Shown here piece by piece: positions 36,318-48,768 of a stretch of 64,000 nt of DNA. The DNA lies in NCBI GenBank assembly GCA_014218235.1, contig CM024766.1, positions 48,883,359 through 48,947,358 of the forward strand. Reading direction: 5' to 3'. This stretch comes from Colocasia esculenta. Lineage: Eukaryota; Streptophyta; Magnoliopsida; Alismatales; Araceae. The notes beneath the pieces were generated by a model that saw only the letters and a program-made list of their open reading frames with translations, was not told the origin of the DNA and searched no databases. The translations under genes were made by a program, and so were the position numbers. Within the stretch, counting starts at the first letter, position 1. Each line of letters starts with the position of its first letter.

Positions 36318-39125
36318 TGTAACGACCCTCTTTATATCGGTACGGTTCTACCAACCCACGTCGATATAGAAAGCATCGCCACAGTGGGACAGTTACCCAA
36401 CACTAGTATGATAGGCTGAAACATACACAAATATATAACATATGACAGCGGAATTGAAAGAACTGAAAAGAAATTCTTATTCCATCATCCACATTCTATT
36501 CACAGTCCGTATAGAAGAAAAGAGAACTAACTTTTCATAACTGAAAATAAAATAAATACATTGTTCACATGAGACTACGCAGAGTCTTTATTACATACTA
36601 TGAAGTAAGGAAAAGTACAATGCTAAATCCACAACAGGATCTCCTACTCCCGCTCTGAGTCGCTCCTAACGATCTCCTCGGAAGAAGTAGAAACGTCTGC
36701 ACATGTACGCCGAATCAAGAATGTGTTCAAAAGAACTCAACAAGTAACACCAAACACACTAAACATACATGCATCAAGTAATCTCCATATCCTTATGCTA
36801 CACCATTAACACATAATGCATGAATTTGACAATTTATTCAAATAGAGACCTATGCATAATTTCTACACATATTACACATGGAATTTCTTTTGTACAACAT
36901 AACTTAAGCCTATCACATGATTTCTACATACTCTCAATATGTTAAACTAATTTCATTCAACCATTCATATGCTAAATATTGATCATTTTAAACATAGATT
37001 TACACATTTCATAACGACTATTTTAGCATGAATTCTAAAATAAATTTCACATAGTTAACACATTTACATTCATGAAAAGCTCGCTGTTTTGCTACTATCA
37101 TGTCACATTCACAAGAAATTTATCATTTTTGCATGTTATCATAAGAACTACATGAACACATATTCACTTACACAGTTTCACAATTTACACATTTCTTTTC
37201 ACTTAAACACATTTTCACAATTTCTTAATGCCGTGACACATAGCCCAAACCACTTTAGAAGGACACACACTAATCACATCACATATCTATCACCTAGGCA
37301 TTCCAGTGATAAATCTTAGTTACTGCGCAGAACCGGGAGAAGCACTCTCCACCCTAACCAGGGATACTTGTTCGCCTCTAGGATTTAATCCCAATGTCCA
37401 TGGGACATCACACACTTTGAACTTTCCCGTGGGGACTTTACCACAGTACAATTCCCAGCCCTCTAAGGTAGCAGTGTCACCCATTGGCACATTTATACAT
37501 TTTCTCAAGTTTCAATACACTTCTAAATGCACAATCTTTACACATTCATCTCATGCTCGCACATTTACATTCTTCAGTATTACCTAGCATGGTACTACTG
37601 TCTTCATTATTAACCAAGTTTTAAAAACAAGTCTAATCATGCTGAAATTTACAGAATTAAACACTAATCATATTAACATGCATATTTGTTAATATCTAAC
37701 ATAAAACAAACATATATAGCTATTGTCATCAGTTCAGTACAGAAATTTAACCAGAAATCTATCACACTCTAACCATCATGCATACCACGATCCACATTTT
37801 TCTGAATCACGCACAATTTCTGAGAATTCTAATAGTGATGTTATCAAATGTAAAAATAGTCAAACTGACATAAATTTTCATTGTTTGGACCCACAACTTA
37901 TTATATACATGAATACTGACAGTACTAATTATATGTCAATTTATAGGAATTTAACTAATTTCGCACGAATTATTAACATTTCTACAATAAGTAGACATAT
38001 TTACTATTTTTCGGTTCAGAAAATTTAATACACTATACATATATTATAAATTTCCCAAAATTTTACATCATGCATTAGACCTCATAAACAGTGTACAAAA
38101 ATTTCATGATAGTTAAATTCTATACATATTTCACAAACAAGATTTTTCAAGATTAAAATTCTGTCGGTCGAACATTCAAAGAATTCTAATAATTAGGGCA
38201 GATTACAAAATTTCACAATAACTCACAGTACACCCCAACATGTATATTTACATATCATATAAAATTTACCGTATATCCTCATGCGGAAAATCTCGAAAAT
38301 TAGCTTATAGAAGGGCAGACCTGCACACTGTTGCAGTCTGAAGAACTTGACAGCATGGAGGTAGCCGTCTATAAGTTAACGGCAATATATGATGCCGCCA
38401 ACATATGATATTAGCGGCAAGGGATCCTGCCGTTAATATCCTATCTGCATAAACACAGACTGAACGCTAACAGATCACTTGAATGGGGGGTTCCAAGACA
38501 CAAGAAAAATCCGTAAAATTCCTGGGACATACTAGACACATGTAGGGTTGATGTGAGTGGGGTACTTGCCTCTTGTAAAATCCTCAAACAACGGTTTAAT
38601 TCGGAGAAGCCCTCCTCGGCCTGTGCCAAAGAGCCTTCAAATCTCTCCTTATTCGGGTTCTCTGTTGATCTTCACTGCACACCAGCGTGGGGAAGTCGTT
38701 CCCGGATGTTCAGAGTTGTCACCAGTCGATGCAGATCACCGTGTGAAGCCTCCCGAAGTCGGATCTCCTAGATTCAAGTTGGAGGTTCACACAGAAAAGC
38801 TAGGTTTTTGACCCAAGAGTCAAAAGGATAGATCTGGCCGAAAACTGGGCAATATAAAGGGTTGAGGGCTAGACATGCGTAAGGGGTAAGTCATAGAGCC
38901 GTTGGGGACGGTTTCTAAAACAGATGGCGAAGTTTCCGGAGGCGTTTCCGGATCTAGAAACGTAACTGGTCTGGGATATTGACGTCCACATCTCTGATCG
39001 CCTATTCAGAGTGGGCGTCCATCGATATTGCCGCCTATTACTAGTCAACGTCAGCTGATGTTGACGCCGACTGGTCGACAAAACACACTTAAAATATGCA
39101 GAATCTATAAACACCACACACATAA

Positions 39126-39157
<32 letters not shown>

Positions 39158-39305
39158 CTTGTATACAATATGTACATTACAATAATACTAATTCATACAA
39201 TTCGTATAAATAATTACTATGCACAATAATCTATACATCAATAGTATACACTAATATGTATATATATAAACTTAAGCAAACAAGGTGAAAATGAAGGGCC
39301 TTACA
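36318..39305 (-). repeat. 3' LTR of element E
   Basis: 2988 bp, TGTAACGACC to GGCCTTACA on the + strand. Full-length member of the family that includes solo LTR D. It contains an AT microsatellite near 39128-39157. The stretches with scattered short ORFs (36400-39300) are non-coding LTR. The minus-strand polypurine tract (TTAAGGGGGAGAGGG) abuts it at 39306-39320. Confidence 0.92.
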
Positions 39306-39350
39306 CCCTCTCCCCCTTAAAGAAACTTCGTCCTCGAAGTTAGACTGACA

Positions 39351-42300
39351 CTACTCAAACAACTGAGGATACTTCTTTTTCATTGCATCCTCAAGCTCCC
39401 AAGTAGCCTTCTCTCGTGAGAAGTTACGCCATAAGACCTTTACTGACGCAATGCTCTTGTTCCGGAGATGCTGAACCTTCCGATCAAGAATAGCTACTGG
39501 TTGCTCCACATAAGAACGATCTGGCTGGATCTCCACTGGCTCGTGGCTAATAACATGAGACGGATCTCTGACATACTTCCTGAGCATAGATACGTGAAAA
39601 ACAGGATGAACACTAGCCAATGCTGGAGGTAAAGCTAGCTCATATCCCATGTTGCCCAATCGTCGGAGAATCTCATACGGGCCAATGAATCTAGGGCTCA
39701 ACTTACTATGCCTGCCAAATCTAACTACACCACGCGTAGGCGAAATCTTCAAAAAGACATGCTCACCTACCTCGAACTCCAAATCCTTCCTCCTGTTGTC
39801 GGCATAACTCTTTTGTCTATCCTGTGCCGCAACAAGCCTCTTCCTAATAAGCTGGACCTTATCCGAAGTCTCCTGAACTAACTCCGGACCGATCAACTGC
39901 CTATCACCGGTCTCCTCCCAACACAAAGGAGATCTGCAAGGCCTACCATACAAAGCCTCAAATGGAGCCATGCCAATGCTCGCATGAAAACTGTTGTTAT
40001 ATGCGAACTCCACTAAAGGTAAATGGCGCTCCCAATCATCCTTCCAATCCAGCACACATGCCCTCAACATATCCTCAAGCGTCTGGATAGTCCTCTCGGA
40101 CTGTCCATCTGTCTGGGGATGAAACGCCGAACTGAGCTTCAGCTCCGAACCTAACGCATCCTGAAGACCCTTCCACAGCCTCGAAGTAAATCTCGGATCT
40201 CGATCCGAAATGATCGACTTCGGTACCCCATGCAATCTAATAATACTACTAACATACAGTCTATCTAAACTCTCTACTGACTGCTTCTTCTTCATAGGCA
40301 AGAAATGCGCAGTCTTCGAGAATCTATCCACCACTACCCAAATCGAGTCATTACCTCGTCTAGATCGAGGCAAACCCTAACAAAATCCATAGTGACAGCT
40401 TCCCACTTCCAAACTGGGATCTCCATCTTCTGCATAAGACCAGATGGTCGCTGCCGCTCGGCCTTCACTTGCTGGCACACTAGACATCTAGACACAAACT
40501 CAGCTACATCCTTCTTCATGCCAGACCACCAAAAAGATCTCTTCAAATCCTGGTACATCTTAGTGTTACCCGGATGAATAGAGAACCTAGATCTATGAGC
40601 TTCTGCTAAAACATGCTCACGAATATCTACAATGTCTGGAACACAGACACGGTGATGGAATCTAATCACACCATCCTCATCACGAGCAATACCCGCCTTT
40701 CCCACTAACTCTTGGAGTCTAGGGTCGGCTTTCTGATGCTCGATCACCTCATCCAACACCGAAGATCTAATGGACAACTGAGCTACAAAAGCTTGGCACA
40801 AAGATGGCTCCAACTCGGTCATCGCACAAGCTGCATCCTCCAACATCTTCCAATCCTGTTGGAGAGACGACCTCTTTCTACTAAGGGCATCTGCTACGAC
40901 ATTCGCCTTTCCAGGATGATACTGGAGGTCGAAGTCATAGTCCTTCAGGAACTCAATCCATCTTCTCTGCCTAAGGTTTAATTCCTTTTGGGAGAAAAGA
41001 TACTTTAGGCTCTTGTGGTCAGTGAACACCTCAAATCTGACACCATAAAGATAGTGCCTCCAGATTTTTAGTGCATGAACCACTGCCGCAAGCTCAAGAT
41101 CATGAGTCGGATAGTTTTCTCATGCTCCTTCAATTGCCTCGAAGCATATGCTACTACCCTTCCTTGCTGCATCAACACACAGCCAAGGCCAATCCGAGAT
41201 GCATCCGTGTAGATAGCAAAATCCTCTACACCGCTTGGTAAAACTAATACAGGAGCTGATGTGAGTTTAGTCTTCAATAATTGAAAACTACTCTCACACT
41301 CCTCTGACCAGACAAACTTCACTCCCTTCCTGGTTAGCTGAGTCAGTGGTGCGGCGATGGATGAAAATCCCTCAATAAATCGCCGATAATAACCCGCCAA
41401 ACCAAGAAAACTCCGAATCTCCGAAGGAGTCTTGGGAATCTCCCAATCCATAACAGCTTGGACTTTCGCTGGATCCACTGCTACACCAACACCAGAGATA
41501 ACATGCCCAAGGAAATGAACCTCGCGCATCCAAAAATCGCACTTGCTGAATTTTGCATACAGCTTGTGCTCACGGAGAACCCCTAACACTATCCTCAAAT
41601 GCTGACGATGTGTGGCCTCATCCGGAGAGTAGACCAACACGTCATCAATGAAGATTACAACAAAACTATCTAGATATGGTCTAAACACCCGTTCATGAGA
41701 TCCATGAACGCTGCAGGGGCGTTGGTTAGACCAAACGGAAGGACCAAAAACTCATAATGTCCATAACGGGTTCTAAATGCCGTCTTGGACACATCCTCAC
41801 TTCTAATCCTCAACTGATGATAGCCAGAACGCAAATCAATCTTAGAAAAGACCGATGCATTCTGCAGCTGGTCAAACAAATCATCAATTCGAGGTAAGGG
41901 ATACATGTTCTTCACCGTCACTTGGTTTAGCTTCCTATAATCGATGCATAACCGAAGTGACCCATCTTTCTTCTTCACGAATAAGACAGGTGCACCCCAA
42001 GGGGAAACGCTAGGGCGAATAAATCCCTTATCTAACAAATCCTGCAACTGCCTCCTTAACTCAGCTAATTCCGCAGGTGCCATCCGATAAGGTGCCTTCG
42101 AGATAGGAGAGGTGCCTGGAAGCAACTTTAGAGTGAACTCTATCTCTCTAGCCGGTGGCAATCCAGATAAATCATCAGGAAAGACATCTGGAAAATCCTG
42201 CACTACATCTATCTCTGCAAGAGTAAGTGACTCATCAGCCTTGGGTACTAAAACCACGCTGGCAAGAAAAGCGTCACAACCCTTGTTCACCATTCTCATT

Positions 42301-42700
42301 GCCCTCATGGCGGAGATGACAAACTTTCCTGCTAAGTTCCTCGACAAAGGATGAGAAAATTCATCCTCACCAGGAATGCGGAAAACAATCTTCTTCACAC
42401 GACAATCTACTAATGCATAGTGCTCCTCTAGCCAATCCAGACCAAGAATAGCATCATAGTCCTTCATCTTAAGCAAGAAGAAACACCCTTCTAGGACTCT
42501 ATCCTCAATGCACACCGGTAAAGACGGAATACACTTCCTAGTCGATACCGTGCCCGTAGGTGTGTGCACAGACAAAGGAACTTCTAAATCCTCAGACTCT
42601 AATCTGACTCTAAAGCTAACTGCCTAGCAAAACGCTCGGAATGAACGAGTGAGTAGCACCCGTATCGAACAAAACCCGAGCATGCACACCTAAGAACAAA
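39351..42700 (-). pseudogene. pol of element E: protease, RT, RNase H, integrase (frameshifted)
   Basis: Read on the minus strand. Protease DTGATHSF at 42640-42666. RT: YRKLNQVTVKNMYPLPRIDD and the FSKIDLRSGYHQ block in the stretch 42575-41670, then FIDDVLVYS near 41650 after a frame change. RNase H follows (YTDASRIGLGCVL, then a further frame change near 41075) with FTDHKSLKYLF. Integrase has an HHCC zinc site (HPGNTKMYQDL...CLVCQQ), then after another frameshift near 40350 a core with VDRFSKTAHF and a C-terminal tail ending KYPQLFE and a stop at 39351. At least four frameshifts; catalytic motifs are otherwise preserved. Minus-strand neighbours are gag upstream and the 3' LTR downstream. Confidence 0.9.
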
Positions 42701-42854
42701 CCGTACCTTCGGTGACATGATCCGCCTGCTCGGCGTCCTCACGAGCTAAAGCAAACACTCGAGCTGGGGCTCGAGGTCTCCCTGGTCGTCCTGTCGCTGG
42801 CGCTGCTACTGCTGCTACTGGGACTGGTCCACGCTGGGCTCCCTGCTAAAGCCT

Positions 42855-44028
42855 CGGACAATCCTTGATCTTATGGTCGCTGCTCCCGCACTTCAAGCAC
42901 TTCCCCGCTACCATCCAACACTCCGTACCACCATGTGCCCTCCCGCAATGAGGAACCTCCTTCTTACCACTAGGGGAACGTTGAGAAGATACCTGACCAC
43001 TGCCCGATGCCACAGGACGCTGCGGTGACTGGAAAGCCGCTTTCTTCCTATCCTGCCTCTAGAATGGCGCTGCTGGCCTCTTCCTATCCTCCCTCCTGCC
43101 GACATGCCGTGCTGAGCACCTGCTTGAGGGTACGATGGTCAAAAGCCACCAACCTCGTCCTCAGCGATGGTCTCAGACCCATCACGAATTTCTTCGCCTT
43201 CCTGCGCTCATCAGCTACAATATGAGGGGCATACTTCGATAGCTCAGCAAACCTGGCCTCGTACTCCAGCACAGTCATGGAGCCCTGAGTTAACGAGAGG
43301 AACTCCTCCTCCATCTTGTCCTGGATGTGCTCCGGAACAAACTTGGCTCGGAAGAGCCTCACAAACTCATCCCAGCCAACCTCCACAGCACCATCCTCGA
43401 ACCGAGTACGTAACAATGAGGACCACCACACGTCGGCTCGCTCCTGCCAAAACCATCCATAAGAACTAACCAACATAATCTATACTTAAAGAAATAACCA
43501 CCGGATTAAATTACACATACCTGTAGCATATAGGTGGCTAAAGTGACCTTGTCGTCCTCAGCGCACCTAATGGCCCGGAAGATCTTCTCAATCTCCCTCA
43601 TCTAGCTCTCAGTTAATAACGGATCGTGCTCCCCCTTAAAAGAGGGTGGTGACATCCTCTTGAACCTTTCCATGATGGAGGGTCCACCATGGTCAGCCTG
43701 GGGAGCTGGTACATGAGCCTGCTACAATAAGCAACATAATTAACACATATAACATGACAATCATTCATTTAATAAAACAGACCACTTTATCTTATTATTC
43801 TAACTGAGCCTCCAACTGAGCCTGGAGTGCAGCCTGAGTGTGGGCCTGCGTTTGCATGGCCTGCACCAAACCCTGCATGAAGACTCCATAGTCTACGGGT
43901 GGCGGTGGGGGAAGTACAAGACCCTGGGGTGTAGGGGCCTGCTGCTCACCCTGATCCTCACGCCGAGGCTCATCTCTCCTCTGCTCGCCATCACGAGCAG
44001 GAATACCACGCCTACCACGCGAAGCCAT
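42855..44028 (-). pseudogene. gag of element E, interrupted by intron-like inserts
   Basis: Minus strand. The ATG at 44026-44028 opens MASRGRRGIPARDGEQ, followed by a Gln/Ala-rich helix. After an AT-rich stretch (about 43720-43805) the frame resumes with HVPAPQADHGGPSIMERF and the capsid region. A 77-bp segment (43444-43520) with GT...AG ends then separates ATYMLQ from ERADVWWSS, which are adjacent in related gag proteins. The Retrotrans_gag domain continues (FVPEHIQDKMEEEFLSL) to about 43085. A CCHC knuckle CLKCGSSDHKIKDC lies near 42858-42899. In-frame stops (for example near 43602) show decay as well. Confidence 0.8.
43444..43520 (-). other. Intron-like 77-bp insert in gag of element E
   Basis: Minus-strand donor CTACAG|GTATGTG and acceptor TTTTGGCAG|GAGCGA. 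It is phase 0, AT-rich in a GC-rich gene, not a multiple of three, and contains stops. Removing it restores a continuous gag capsid domain. Splicing is inferred, not shown. Confidence 0.6.
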
Positions 44029-44171
44029 ATCCTACAAAATGGATTAATCACAATTTAGAACTAAACTATCTAATTTCTAACTATTTACTTATCTATGTGG
44101 ACAATCTACACAGACTTAGCATATAATGAAGATGATGGTATATGCATATTTATGTACAATTTCAGCCTGAC

Positions 44172-44183
44172 GCTCTGATACCA
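44172..44183 (-). other. Primer binding site of element E
   Basis: GCTCTGATACCA on the + strand, i.e. TGGTATCAGAGC on the minus strand, five bases from the LTR edge at 44189. Confidence 0.88.
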
Positions 44184-44188
44184 ATCTC

Positions 44189-45002
44189 TGTAACGACCCT
44201 CTTTATATCGGTACGGTTCTACCAACCCACGTCGATATAGAAAGCGTCGCCACAGTGGGACATTTACCCAACACTAGTATGATAGGCTGAAACATACACA
44301 AATATATAACATATGACAGCGGAATTGAAAGAATTGAAAAGAAATTCTTATTCCATCGTCCACATTCTATTCACAGTCCGTATAGAAGAAAAGAGAACTA
44401 ACTTTTCATAACTGAAAATAAAATAAATACATTGTTCACATGAGACTACGCAGAGTCTTTATTACATACTATGAAGTAAGGAAAAGTACAAAAGGATAGA
44501 TCTGGCTGCACATACTATCAAATCTCTCCTTATTCGGGTTCTCTGTTGATCTTCACTGCACACCAGCATGGGGAAGTCGTTCCCGGATGTTCAGAGTTGT
44601 CACCAGTCGATGCAGATCACCGGGTGAAGCCTCCCGAAGTCGGATCTCCCAGATTCAAGTTGGAGGTTCGCACAGAAAAGCTAGGTTTTTGACCCAAGAG
44701 TCAAAAGGATAGATCTGGCCGAAAACTGGGCAATATAAAGGTTGAGGGCCAGACATGCGTAAGGGGTAAGTCATAGAGCCGTTGGGGACGGTTTTCTAAA
44801 ACAGATGGCGAAGTTTCCGGAGGCGTTTCTAGATCTGGAAACGTAACTGGTCTGGGATATTGACGTCCACATCTCTGGTCGCCTATTCAGAGTGGGCGTC
44901 CATCGATATTGCCACCTATTACTAGTCAACGTCAGCTGATGTTGACGCCGACTGGTCGACAAAACACACTTAAAATATGCAGAATCTATAAACACCACAC
45001 AC

Positions 45003-45035
<33 letters not shown>

Positions 45036-45187
45036 CTTGTATACAATATGTACATTACAAAAATACTAATTCATACAATTCGTATAAATAATTACTATGC
45101 ACAATAATCTATACATCAATAGTATACACTTATCTGTATATATATATATAAACATAAGCAAACAAGGTGAAAATGAAGGGCCTTACA
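44189..45187 (-). repeat. 5' LTR of element E (deleted, with filler)
   Basis: 999 bp. It matches the 3' LTR at both ends but lacks the segment equivalent to 36621-38636 (about 2016 bp). The gap holds about 27 bp of filler starting AAAGGATAGATCTGGC, which is identical to text at about 38823 in the LTR. An AT microsatellite is at about 45008-45034. Confidence 0.9.
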
Positions 45188-45192
45188 TCTTC

Positions 45193-46420
45193 AGTTTTGT
45201 ATCCTCCTCTATGGTTTTCACTGACAGAGGTCACCAAGAATAGACCTCTTTACAGGGAATTCCTCCATAAGGTAGTTTTTGCTTCTATCTTCAATCTTCC
45301 TCATCAGAATTTCACAGACTATCTAAACACCATCTTGCCCTACACTTCTCTTTCCAAATTCCTCAAAAATAAAATCTTTTCTTCATCTGAATCCCAAACT
45401 GAAGAAAAATGGGGTTGCTCAAATAAAGTTCTCTACAATAAGTTCTTACTTGCCAAATCTGCCAGATTCCCTCCTAGGGACCATTCCCTAACTTTGTCTG
45501 AATGGTTCCTGATCCACCACAAGGACACCTGGGCCCCATTCATGCAGAAGGAGATAAAGATGATCAGGCACTTCAAGATGTTTAATGATTATCGATATCT
45601 TCATCGTTTGCCTAAAGTCCAGTTGGGTCAGTTCCGGCAGGCAATCCAAAGTCTTGGCTCCTCTCGTGACACTGAAGCTATCCAAGTACACTTTGCCACT
45701 CTTCAATTGCCTGAGGCTACCTTCCTTCCCCATCTTCACTCTCTAATAATGGATTCCTCTATAGGCTCAATCATTTTTTAGCGTTTTTCTAGAGTCATGG
45801 GCCGAATTAAGGTCCAGAAGGGCTATCTGGTGGCTTTCCACAGATTCCTGTTTCGAGAGTATCACCAGGGCAATGTCAGTGCTGAAGTTCTTGCTCCTGC
45901 CCTGTCAGAATGTGAAAGATTGACCCCTAAAGATTGGATCAGATTCTATCCTCTCTCCGCACAGCAACTTTCTGATCTGAATGAATCTCGTGACAGGGAT
46001 GGTGAACCTCTCATCTCAGAAGCTACTTTCCTGGATATGAACTTCATATACCTTGTCAATGATCCCTATCTCACTTGGGTTGAAAGGTACAAGGTTTATG
46101 TAGCCATGCGCCAGGATATGAAGCACAACCAGATATTCTACCCTGTCACTCTAGATCAGTTTCTTGCTTATGCCAGTTTTGCGAAAGTCAGCTTCTTTAA
46201 ACTGGATTTGGATCGTGATTCCTATGCAAATTTCCTTAAGAAGTAGTTGGCCCTTCATCTCCGTAGGATGGCTCCCTCTATGGGACCAACCTATTCTGTA
46301 TCTCTCGGGGTTTTCAAGTCATTTTTTGAGAAGCAGGAAGAGCAGGCCAGGGAAATAATTTCTCATTATGCATCTCTCTTGTCCCCTGCTCATTATCTAC
46401 CTGTACCTTCTCAAAATTAA
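45193..46420 (+). pseudogene. Envelope-like ORF of element B, C-terminal domain
   Basis: Continues the frame broken by E (VLYPPLWFSLTEVTKNRPLYREFLHK). It is a well-preserved domain of about 400 residues, rich in aromatic and basic residues, without known catalytic motifs: LSEWFLIHHKDTWAPFMQ, RVMGRIKVQKGYLVAFHRF, WIRFYPLSAQQL, DPYLTWVERYKV. TAG stops lie at 45779-45781 (after IIF, shared with element A) and at about 46244 (CAA, Gln, in A). The terminal TAA is at 46418-46420. Conservation between A and B over this domain is clear despite different LTRs, which suggests past selection on the protein. Its function is unknown. Confidence 0.72.
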
Positions 46421-46638
46421 TCCATACACTCTTTGTATGCTCTTTACTTTTTCTTGTTCCTCTTCTTTGTCTCAGTCCTATTTCTTTTTGCTTAATGACA
46501 AAAAGGGGGAGAACTATTGCAAGCTTTGAAATACATATGGTGAACTATTGCAAACAATTTCAGAATTTAAATGTAGACTTATTTGTGCTATTTGCTGAAG
46601 TTTGTTGAAGTTTTTGTCATCACCAAAAAGGGGGAGAT
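46421..46638 (+). other. 3' non-coding region of element B with duplicated polypurine tract
   Basis: ACAAAAAGGGGGAGAA at about 46498-46513 and CCAAAAAGGGGGAGAT at about 46623-46638. The second abuts the LTR start TGATGAACAG. Confidence 0.85.
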
Positions 46639-48763
46639 TGATGAACAGTCTATCCCCATGTAATTTAAATTAATTACATTTCTATTTTGGTGATTAACAA
46701 AACCATGTTATTTTGATTATTATCAAACCCTTGATTAAGGTCACTAACCTATTTTCTACAAGTCTTAAGCATAGGAAATAAGATCAAAGGAAAACAAGCC
46801 AAAACAGGTAAGAATCTCCATACTGTAGAAGCATATTTGTCTAAGTACACATCAATTTCTTTTATAAATCATAACGATTACAGTAGAACTATAACGATTC
46901 CTTTATTTCTCATAACGATTTGCTTTGCGCATCGACATCTTAAGTAATCATAACGATTCCTTTAGTCATCGTAACGATTTGCTTTGCGCATCGACTTCTT
47001 AAGTAATCATAATGATTCCTTTAGTCATCGTAATGATTTGCTTTGCGCATCGACTTCTTAAGTAATCATAACGATTCCTTCAGTCATCGTAACGATTTGC
47101 TTTGCGCATCGACTTCTTAAGTAATCATAACGATTCCTTTAGTCATCGTAACGATTTCTTTATTGTCGTAACGATTCCTTTAGTCATCATAACGATTCCT
47201 TCATATCTCATAACGATTTGATTATATCACCTTGATCACAACGATTCCTTCATATCTCATAACGATTTGATTATATCACCTTGATCACAACGATTCCTTC
47301 ATATCTCATAACGATTTGATTATATCACCTTGATCACAACGATTCCTTCATATCTCCTAACGATTTAATTATATCACCTTGATCACAAAGGTTCCTTCAT
47401 ATCTCATAACGATTTGATTATATCACCTTGATCACAACGATTCTTTCATATCTCACAACAATTTGTTGTTTGGTTGCATAACAATTTCATAAGTCATAAA
47501 TGCATCGATTTCATATTAATCAACTTGAATATGACTTATCCTTTCAAAGGGTTGAATAGTCAAAGTCTTTGCACATATCCTTCTGACAGTTGTGCATTTA
47601 ATGAAGATTGAACGTATCACTGCATGCATGCAGACGATATCATCCATTATCGTGTCTATTCTGTATGCATCTTTTAGAACAGCAAAATAGCATTACTATT
47701 TTGATGAATATTCACACTAATGTTGACTGACAACAAGAGATAGTCCAGCTGTCTATTATTCTAGCTTACTTTGTGTGCAGGTCCCTGTTAGCTATTCATC
47801 TCACAACGTTGGACCTTATAGAAGCCAAAGGACACTTCAGAAGATCATATCTCTTTGTGTGCACAAATGGATAAAGGACTGTTGACTGGAAGCTTCCAAG
47901 TGCCACTCAGTCTAACGTCCACCAAAAGCTAGAGGCAATGGATACTTCAATGTTTAAATTTCAAATTGAAGATATATATATTGAAGAAAGCAGCTCCAGA
48001 GGAGATATACATAGACAGAGAACGACAGTCACAAAAACTCTCTGATCATCAAGTCTTCTGCGAGTTCTCAAGAAAGAGCCAAGCCTCATTCCATTAGATT
48101 AGCTCTTTGCTCTCTGTATTGTTTATAGATTTTCGAGAGAGCTTGTTTGGTTCTGAGAGTGAGCTTTTGTTTGTAGATCTCATTGCTCTCAGTCCCTAGC
48201 TTCAGATCTTGGCTTGTCAAAGCTTGATCTAGGGGCTTAATCTCCTGCTTACTTGCTTCTGTGCTTGTACCCTTCGTGTGTGAAGGAAGACCTAGTGGAA
48301 TCCAGGGTATGTGTTCCCTTCTGTTGTGAAGGAAGACCTGGTGGGGCATCCAGGGTGTTTGTATTCCCTTCGTGTGTGAAGGAAGACTTGGTGGAATCTA
48401 GGGTGTGTGTTCCCTTCTGTTGTGAAGGAAGACTTGGTGGGGCATCCAAGTTGTTTGTATTTCCTTCGTGTGAAGGAAGACCAGCTGCAGTTGGGTGTAA
48501 GGGTCCTTAAGGGGGACAGTACCCTGGTAGTGAAATCCTGAGATATTGCTCAGGGACTGGACGTAGGACTCCTAAGGAGAGGAGATCTGAACCAGGATAA
48601 TTCTTGTGTTGTGTGATTGCTCTCTGTGTGATTGTTGATTATTCTAACTATAACTAACATCCATTGAAGTGCATTTCTGTGAACGTTTTTAGTGAACAGG
48701 TATTAGCTGATAAATTTTTAAAGACGCATTCACCCCCCCTCTGAGCTACCTAACTGGGCAACA
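46639..48763 (+). repeat. 3' LTR of element B
   Basis: 2125 bp with the AACGATT array (46858-47520), a TATA-like GATATATATATT at about 47970-47982 and the five-copy hairpin array at about 48272-48485. It ends GGGCAACA at 48763, followed by the duplication AATTT. Confidence 0.93.
46858..47520. repeat. AACGATT tandem array in the B LTR
   Basis: Two block types: about four copies of a 59-bp unit (AAGTAATCATAACGATTCCT, then ATCGTAACGATTTGC and GCGCATCGACTTCTT), then about five copies of a ~50-bp unit (CATAACGATTTGATTATATC, then CACAACGATTCCTTC). It sits in U3. The 5' LTR of the same element has lost it. Confidence 0.9.
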
Positions 48764-48768
48764 AATTT

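Larger units (their letters stand above)
36318..45187 (-). mobile_element. Element E: Tekay/Del-like Ty3/gypsy retrotransposon
   Basis: Flanked by the 5-bp duplication TCTTC (36313-36317 and 45188-45192), with ends TGTAACGACC...GGCCTTACA. The primer site and polypurine tract are both on the minus strand. Gene order on that strand is gag, protease, RT, RNase H, integrase, which defines Ty3/gypsy. The long LTR and the integrase C-terminal tail (LRNKSIASVKVLWRN) point to the Tekay/Del chromovirus lineage. Pol is broken by several frameshifts and the 5' LTR has lost about 2 kb. Confidence 0.92.
27095..48763 (+). mobile_element. Element B: full-length Sirevirus-like Ty1/copia retrotransposon with gypsy element E inside
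   Basis: Two LTRs (27095-28400 and 46639-48763), both TGATGAACAG...GGGCAACA, flanked by the 5-bp duplication AATTT (27090-27094 and 48764-48768). Internal order: primer site, gag, pol, envelope-like gene, doubled polypurine tract. Element E (36318-45187) interrupts the envelope-like gene. Pol is the best preserved in the window, with a 710-codon open stretch. Several stops and frameshifts still make it defective. Confidence 0.93.

Noticed and set aside
46858..47520. CRISPR-like array of regular repeats
   Set aside because: Units are contiguous degenerate tandem repeats without unique spacers, inside a plant LTR; no cas genes.
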